A stretch of 64,000 nt of DNA from Oscarella lobularis. Taxonomy: Eukaryota > Porifera > Homoscleromorpha > Homosclerophorida > Oscarellidae. This document shows positions 58,301 to 64,000 of the stretch, piece by piece; the stretch's first letter is position 1; every line of letters starts with the position of its first letter. The notes beneath the pieces are model-generated. The model searched no databases and was not told the DNA's origin. It saw only the letters and a program-made list of their open reading frames with translations. The translations under genes were made by a program, and so were the position numbers. The DNA lies in contig NC_089186.1 of the NCBI RefSeq assembly GCF_947507565.1, positions 682,001-746,000 on the forward strand. The letters run 5' to 3'.

Positions 58301-61300
58301 AGTGGGGGCGGACGCCGTTTCTTCACGCTGCCTGTAACGGACAGGCAGACTTTGCCATGTTTCTTATCAGCAAAAGATGCAAGCTTCGTGCTATTGATAA
58401 GGCAAATGTTGAGAAGACTTTGTTGTCAATGTGATTGTGACGTAGTTTTGTAGGAAGGATACGGTGCTTTGGCGCTAGCTTCTATTGAAAATCATTACGA
58501 CGTGGTAGAAGTACTAGTTTCGAAATATACAAACCAGGTTTGTGTGATTGTGGTTAACTGGCATTTTCCGTAGTTCTACTTCATTTATGATCAGGATTTG
58601 AATGCCGTTCTTCATTTGGTTGCTCAGCGTGATTTTGACCGGATAGCTGACCTCCTCATCTCTAAAGGAGCCAATATTGAGGCTCAAGACCAGGTACGTA
58701 TGCTCATCCATTCTTTGCTTTGTTTGTACAGGTGGCTTTCCTAGTGGGGCTGCACCCCTCTTTTGACAGCCATAGAGTTTGGTTGTGACAACGTCATTGA
58801 GTTCCTATTGAAAAAAGGTTGCAATATATTTGCAGTAACGAAGAATGGCGAATCCGCTCTGGACTTGGCAATAATGGGAGGGCGACTGGATTTATTCTAT
58901 GAATTCGTCAAATGGGGAATCAAAGCCTCGCAACTGTCACAGGTAAGTGAATGTAAGGGTAATGTCATCAAAGTTCAATGATTTAATAATCAGGAAAGCC
59001 GGCGTTTTTTATCAAAAGCGGCCGCTAGTGATAGTGAAGAAGCAGCTCAATTCCTAAAAGAGGTGACATCGTTTCGTTTAATAAAACGATTTCAGACAAC
59101 TTGCTGTGATTATATCAGATAAATGTTCTTCAGTGTTCTGAAGAACCCTTGAAGTGGACATCCCCACAGGAATGCTAACCGAGTGCTTATTTGCAACACT
59201 GAGAAACTCGTGTGCGTAGGAACGAGAGGATTTACAAAAGGAAATCGATTGGTTGCATGCCAAGTTGCCACAACATGAAAATAGCGTTTCTCCACAAAGA
59301 GAAAAGGAACTTCAAATGAAAGAGGGCAACATTGCTGGTACTCGAGTGAGTGCCTTTTGGCTGTTAAGCAAGACTGTGATAGTATGAAATATTCTAGGTA
59401 AAAGAACTGAGACAAAGTTTTGAAGAAACAGCTCTTGCTTTGAGTAGAAGAGAAGGAGAATTAGCACGCCTGCGAAATACGACTAAAGAAACGGAAGCGG
59501 ACTACAAGGCAAAGGAAACGGCTTATAAGGAAATTATCGGTGAGTGGGCTTGGCTGTAGTGGTACGTATAGTACCACTGTTTAATTTTGCAGCAAAATTA
59601 AAAAGCGACGTACAAGAAAAAGAAGTTACACTTGATGCTAGGGCTTGCAAAATCGGTGGGCAAACATAAATATTCATAGTGCTTGTATTTGCGTCAACGT
59701 TTCAGCGAATCATAACGAAAATTTGGATTTGGCTACAAAAGACAGCTTTTGCTTGAAATTTAATTCCTTTCTTTTGTCTGGTTTTTTAAAAGAACAACTA
59801 AGGGCCTTGGTTGATGACAAAGAACTTGAGATTGAGAGGGCAAGAATAGAAGTCAACGCTTTGAGACTTGATAACGGTACGGGGGAACATTTGTCCTGAA
59901 ACTGATACGTAATGCTCATTTTTAGCTCAAAAACGTGAGCTCTACGAAGAACGATTAGTTGCAGCTGAGAAGGAAAATGGTAGACGTTTGGGTCACACTT
60001 CCAAATTCAAGCCTAACGTTTTGTGGTAACTGTAGCGCAACTAAGAGTGACTGCGGAAGAGAAAGATAATAAAATTGAAATAGCCAGGAAGGAGAACATT
60101 GAAATGTCACTTGATCACGGTAGGAAAGATCGCCGTAAAGTCGACGTGTTAAAGTAATTCTTAATTGCAGCAAAAACTGTCGAACGATTTGCTGACCTGC
60201 AGAAAGATCACAGTAAAAGTTTCTTTTTTTTGTCTCTATGGCCAAGGTGTCTGATTCGTTATTAAAAAGCTATGCTAAAGGCTGCAGTTGAACAGTTATA
60301 CCTTCAAATTGAGAACGCGAAAAACGACACTGAATCTATGAGACTCGAAAACGGTATGGCACAATAGGAAGAGTGCGCCAGCTGTATGTACTTATAATAG
60401 AAAAATTGATGAACCGTTACCGAGAAACACAAGCTGAATTGAGAGCTGTTAGTGCAGAAAAAGACGAGAAGGAGAAGCTGTTGGAAAAGGCAAAGGCACA
60501 GGAAGAATTTCTCAACATTCCTATCGAAGACGTCAAACTGACAGACATCAAGCTTGGAGACGGTGGATACGGAGGTGTGAGTCAGTAAAACTCGATTTTA
60601 ACAAGAAGGAATATTGCTGTTGTGTTTAGAAGTGAGAGTGGGTTACTGGCGCGGATGCCCTGTCGCTGTCAAGATGTTCTACGAGTTTCTGAACACTGAC
60701 TACCACCTTCGTCTCTTTCAGCAAGAAATTGCCGTTTGTGTTCGAGCTCGCCATCCCAACGTTGTCTTCCTATGCGGCGTGACAACGGAAAACAGCATTC
60801 CGTTCCGAATAATCACGGAACTTCTCGAAGGCTCGCTATCCGACGTCATAAAGGCCGCACTTCGTTCAGAATGGCCGCTTTCGTTGCGCGAGAAAATAGA
60901 CATCGCGCTGGGAACGACGGCCGGAATCACGTATCTCCATCAGCTCGGACCCGACGGCATTCTTCACGGCGACATACGCTCGTCTAACGTGGTTATTACG
61001 TCGTTGATGGAGGCTAAAGTGTGCGATTTGGGCGCAGCTCGCTTAGCCGAGATGTCTCTCTCAGCCGGCCCGTTGAGCCCCCAATATTTGGCTCCGGAGC
61101 GAAAGCCTGAAAAGCGTCCCGGCGGGGAGCATAATACGAAGATGGCTGACGTGTGTAGCCTAGGGGTGACTCTCGTCGAATTGATGACTGCGGAACTGCC
61201 CGTTGCCAGTTATCGGTTCGAACAGGCTTCGAAAGTCCGTCATGTCGCTGTGAAGAAGATGTGTCGCGAAATGATCTGTATCGAGCCGAAAGCAAGGCCC

Positions 61301-61468
61301 GCGGCAGCTGAGTGCCTGGTCCTGTTGGAACGAGTGCAAGAGTCGGAAGAATACGATAGGTGCTATCCTAAGAGAATGGTAAAGGGTAGGTTACATGGAG
61401 AAGATCAGGTCGATTTGGTGTTGCTCCCCTTGCCGCAACGTCGCTCAGTGAAAAGTTATATTTCCTAG
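55366..61468 (+). CDS. Ankyrin array / coiled coil / TKL kinase 2, apparently intact
   Basis: ATG 55366 (MDSA) splices at a phase-1 junction to GFFLAFLDAIANRDANLVRQ (from about 55422). About 21 ankyrin repeats follow on single phase-0 exons, such as NGYASLHYAADRGYAKIASY, SGLTPFLVACTSNQIRMVDF and GGQGALAIASINGNLELAEK, ending with a double repeat (58745-58941). Coiled-coil exons run to about 60540. The kinase begins DIKLGDGGYGG (Gly loop, intron before EVRVGYW). It has VAVKMF, HGDIRSSN (Asp kept), CDLG, APER and the tail EYDRCYPKRMVKGRLHGE, ending at TAG 61466-61468. All key kinase residues are present. It is a tandem paralogue of the gene at 49884-55180, with only 185 bp between them. Ankyrin-TKL kinases are known signalling proteins; ligand and substrate are unknown here. 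One junction in the linker (near 59170) is not resolved. Confidence 0.8.
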
Positions 61469-63625
61469 TACTTTCAGTTTGCTCGTTGCTTGAAACTTTG
61501 CTGTGTATGTACTTCCTGCTGGAAAAACTCGGTGGGCGCATGGCAACTGACCATATTTTACCCAAACCTAGTATACTAAGAATTCAACCTAAATTATCTG
61601 AATATTCCATTGAAATGGTCTAACCGGGGGGTGGCGGCTGCCAGCTAAGCACGTTCTGGGAAAGGAGCTACAACCTATACTAACCTCTAACCGCCCTACC
61701 TACTGACAGCCGCCCTATACCCTAATACAAGAGTAAGGACCCGTGCACGCTAACATAGTCGGCCGTGATGCAAAACCGAGAACGAATTATGTCTACGTAA
61801 TGAATGCATGTCGTCTCCGCTACACTCCCTCTCACACACACAAAGGAAGCATCATGCACTGCCATGACACCAGCTCTCACTCCTGAACCCCAACCCGCGC
61901 CCAGACAGTTAACCAGCCTATAGTGTTTAGATTCGCTCGGAAATCATTCTACGCTCAGGAGTGTGAGCAGTGGCACGCCAGGCAATCCGCGACGTGTGTG
62001 TGGCAGGGAGTCCCGCCCCCTAAGTGCGTGCCTACTCCACGGGGGCCCCAAAGGGAGACCTCAGAATAAATTCATTGATCTTCGTCTGCGCTTACACTCC
62101 TAAGCAGACCGCGTCGAGAAGTAGACGATAGGAAGATTTGGCGACGCCATGCCGTTTCTAAAAGTCAGGTCAATATTTGCGCGAAAAGAGAATGTGTTGG
62201 GCGCTCACGCGTGCAGCACGGCGTCGGCGCGCGCTTCTTCGTCGCTGGGATAAAGAGCAAACCCGTCTAAAAAACGCCTAGGTATAGATAGGACGGAAAC
62301 GTGTTGCGGGTGAGAAAGGGGGTCCCAGCGGTGAAAGAGCTAGCTAGAACGCGAATGCGGAAGCACGATCCTGATTTGAATGGCACGCGAGTACACGCGA
62401 GTGCCTACGGCTCGAGATTGCTCGCCAACGAGTGGATGCACGCGCCTGCATTTTAGGTGCATGGCCCGTCACGTGGCGGAAAAAAAGGGTTGCAGAGCTC
62501 TGATGCGAGTTTGAAGGCGAGTTTGAAGGCGCCTTCCGTTTTCGCTAGGCGTTGTGTGCCGCGCGGAAGGTGAAAGATCGCGAAAACCTCAGGAGAACGC
62601 GACGTTTACCTGGCGGATTTGTTTCGTGCGGAGATCCTCACCGCTTGGCAATGAATCGTACACGTGGACCTCTCTCTCTCAATCTCAGACGCATACGGAA
62701 TTGAATGCAGCGCGAAGAAACTCAAGAAAGACTAGTAATCGAAGCAGAGAATCTCTTCTGAGATCACGTGTGGACTTCGCGCGTGCGCAAATTTTCATCT
62801 ACGGCAACACTGCTCCAAACAGCTTGTATCTGTAACAAGGCGATCAGGTCGTATCTTACGTTCCGATTGGTTGCTTTCAGCGTGGCACGGAGTCAATCAG
62901 AGGCCCGGAAAAGAACGTTTGAAAGCTGCTGGCGACGATGCGCGGCGAATAGACGGCATAAAAGTACTTATTTGTATTTTTAGCATTTATTTACGCTATG
63001 AAAGTTTATATCTCTGGCGTTTAGATGGTTCTAAGCGGAAGCTTGATTTGTTTTTAGTGAATTTGATTTTCCTCTTTTGGGTGGCGATTTTTTGTTTCTA
63101 TAGCTGCTTGCAAGAATGTAATTGTTCATTTCTACATAGGACCGTATGACTATGATCTATGGTATCTACGGTGTGGAGCTGTTTATATCCGGGAAGCTGC
63201 ATTCTACTGCCGGCGTGTCGTGTTCGCTTGTCTCCAAAACAGAAGCGATATTGGGTTTTCGTCTCAGTCGCTGGTTTGTTTCAGCGAAAGATGCACTTTT
63301 TCAGTTAACCACTGACTGCATGAATGGCTTTAGGCTCAGCAACTAGTTGGTCGCACCTCCGAAACGCTGAAACTGCGGCCGTCGAAGCTGGAAAAACGCA
63401 ACGACTGCTGTTTTCACTGGAGTAGCCTCAAAGTAGCGTTCATATATACTATTCAGCATTTACGGTCAATATCTTGCTTTGTAGATGAGACTTTTTTTGT
63501 TGGTTGTGCACCTTTCTCTTTTCTCTTGGGATGCCACACTTTTCTTTTGGTGCTATCGCAAACTGCGTCTCTGGGTAATTTTCTTTCAACAGTGGGAACG
63601 TGGCATGTGACTCTATCATATGAAT
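61469..63625. other. Unassigned right-hand region
   Basis: Contains GC-rich stretches (61620-61720 and 61870-62070) that look like degenerate repeats, a CA-rich run near 61835, and frames at 62554-62835, 62871-63149 and 63146-63346 with no recognisable domain. An ATG-rich stretch near 62560-62840 is Arg/Ser-rich and not convincing. The 3' UTR of ankyrin-kinase 2 should lie at its left end. Confidence 0.35.
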
Positions 63626-64000
63626 CTATACGCACTGTTATTCCTGGTTACTAACTACCATACATGTATTTCTGCATGTCTATGAGGCCGCTTTTCTCTA
63701 AGTCCTAAATTCCTGTAATGTCTAGGCAGGTACATTTACATTGTTAGTTTTCTTGGACATTTGTATGCATGCGGTATGTCCACTGGAAAGTAGAGTTTAG
63801 AGCGACGCGTTTAGTTCATGGGGTAGGTTCTTAGGAGCCTCGATCTATATTCACCCAACAGCAGCATTTCGATCTGAGGTCCTATGTTTTATTCATTATA
63901 TCGGCGTTTAATTAACGAATCGAGTGATTCTAGTGACGAAGGATGCCATGCTGGTCGGTTGTCCGTACCAGATCCCTATCTATGAAATCGTTCTCACCTA
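63626..64000 (+). pseudogene. Start of another TRPC copy (F), intron 5 sequence
   Basis: Matches TRPC intron 5 of copies A and D from just past the exon 5 donor (tacgcactgttattcctgg; atttctgcatgtctatgagg; tagagcgacgcgtttagttc). It runs off the window. No exon 5 precedes it, so the copy is truncated at its 5' side inside the intron, as copy C is. Whether channel exons follow is outside the window. Confidence 0.75.

Overview
The window is eukaryotic, most probably from an early-branching metazoan such as a sponge; the organism is inferred from gene content, not proven. Genes are split by very short introns (mostly 45-120 bp, many AT-rich with TTAA tracts) with clear GT..AG borders. The families are animal-type: TRPC channels, HSPA12-like HSP70, TKL kinases, ankyrin arrays, Roc-COR-Death proteins, a GH116 glucosylceramidase and a SHPRH remnant. 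There are no bacterial operons, CRISPR arrays or rRNA.

Layout. 1-1.1 kb: 3' end of an unrecognised plus-strand gene. 1.1-5.9 kb (minus): a GH116 enzyme with an N-terminal PB1 domain. From about 4.7 to 39 kb lies a repeatedly duplicated cassette: GH116 5' part (minus), then HSPA12-like/coiled-coil/TKL kinase (plus), then ankyrin-TRPC channel (plus). Copy A (4.7-14.5 kb) has an intact TRPC but a frameshifted HSPA12-kinase. Copy B (14.9-22.1 kb) is badly decayed. Copy C (26.4-28.7 kb) holds only the TRPC channel half with a nonsense codon. A scrambled junction (28.9-29.2 kb) leads into copy D (29.2-39.0 kb), where HSPA12-kinase and TRPC are both intact. A fragment of a further copy (F) starts at 63.6 kb and runs off the window. 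Between B and C lie a short-form COR-Death gene and a broken SHPRH fragment.

42.6-47.4 kb (minus): an ankyrin-Roc-COR-Death protein related to the COR-Death gene at 23 kb. 47.8-48.2 kb: a MITE-like element with terminal inverted repeats. 49.9-61.5 kb (plus): two tandem genes with about 20 ankyrin repeats each (one exon per repeat), a coiled coil and a TKL kinase. Their coiled-coil/kinase tail is clearly homologous to the tail of the HSPA12-kinases, so one kinase module is joined to two different N-terminal modules.

Working view (inference): this is a birth-and-death cluster of sensor/signalling proteins (ankyrin, HSP70-like, Roc-COR, Death, TKL kinase, TRPC) expanding by unequal exchange. 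The most novel item is the HSPA12-like ATPase fused to a TKL kinase. Its copy D reads through seven exons in consistent phase to a predicted 879-residue protein.
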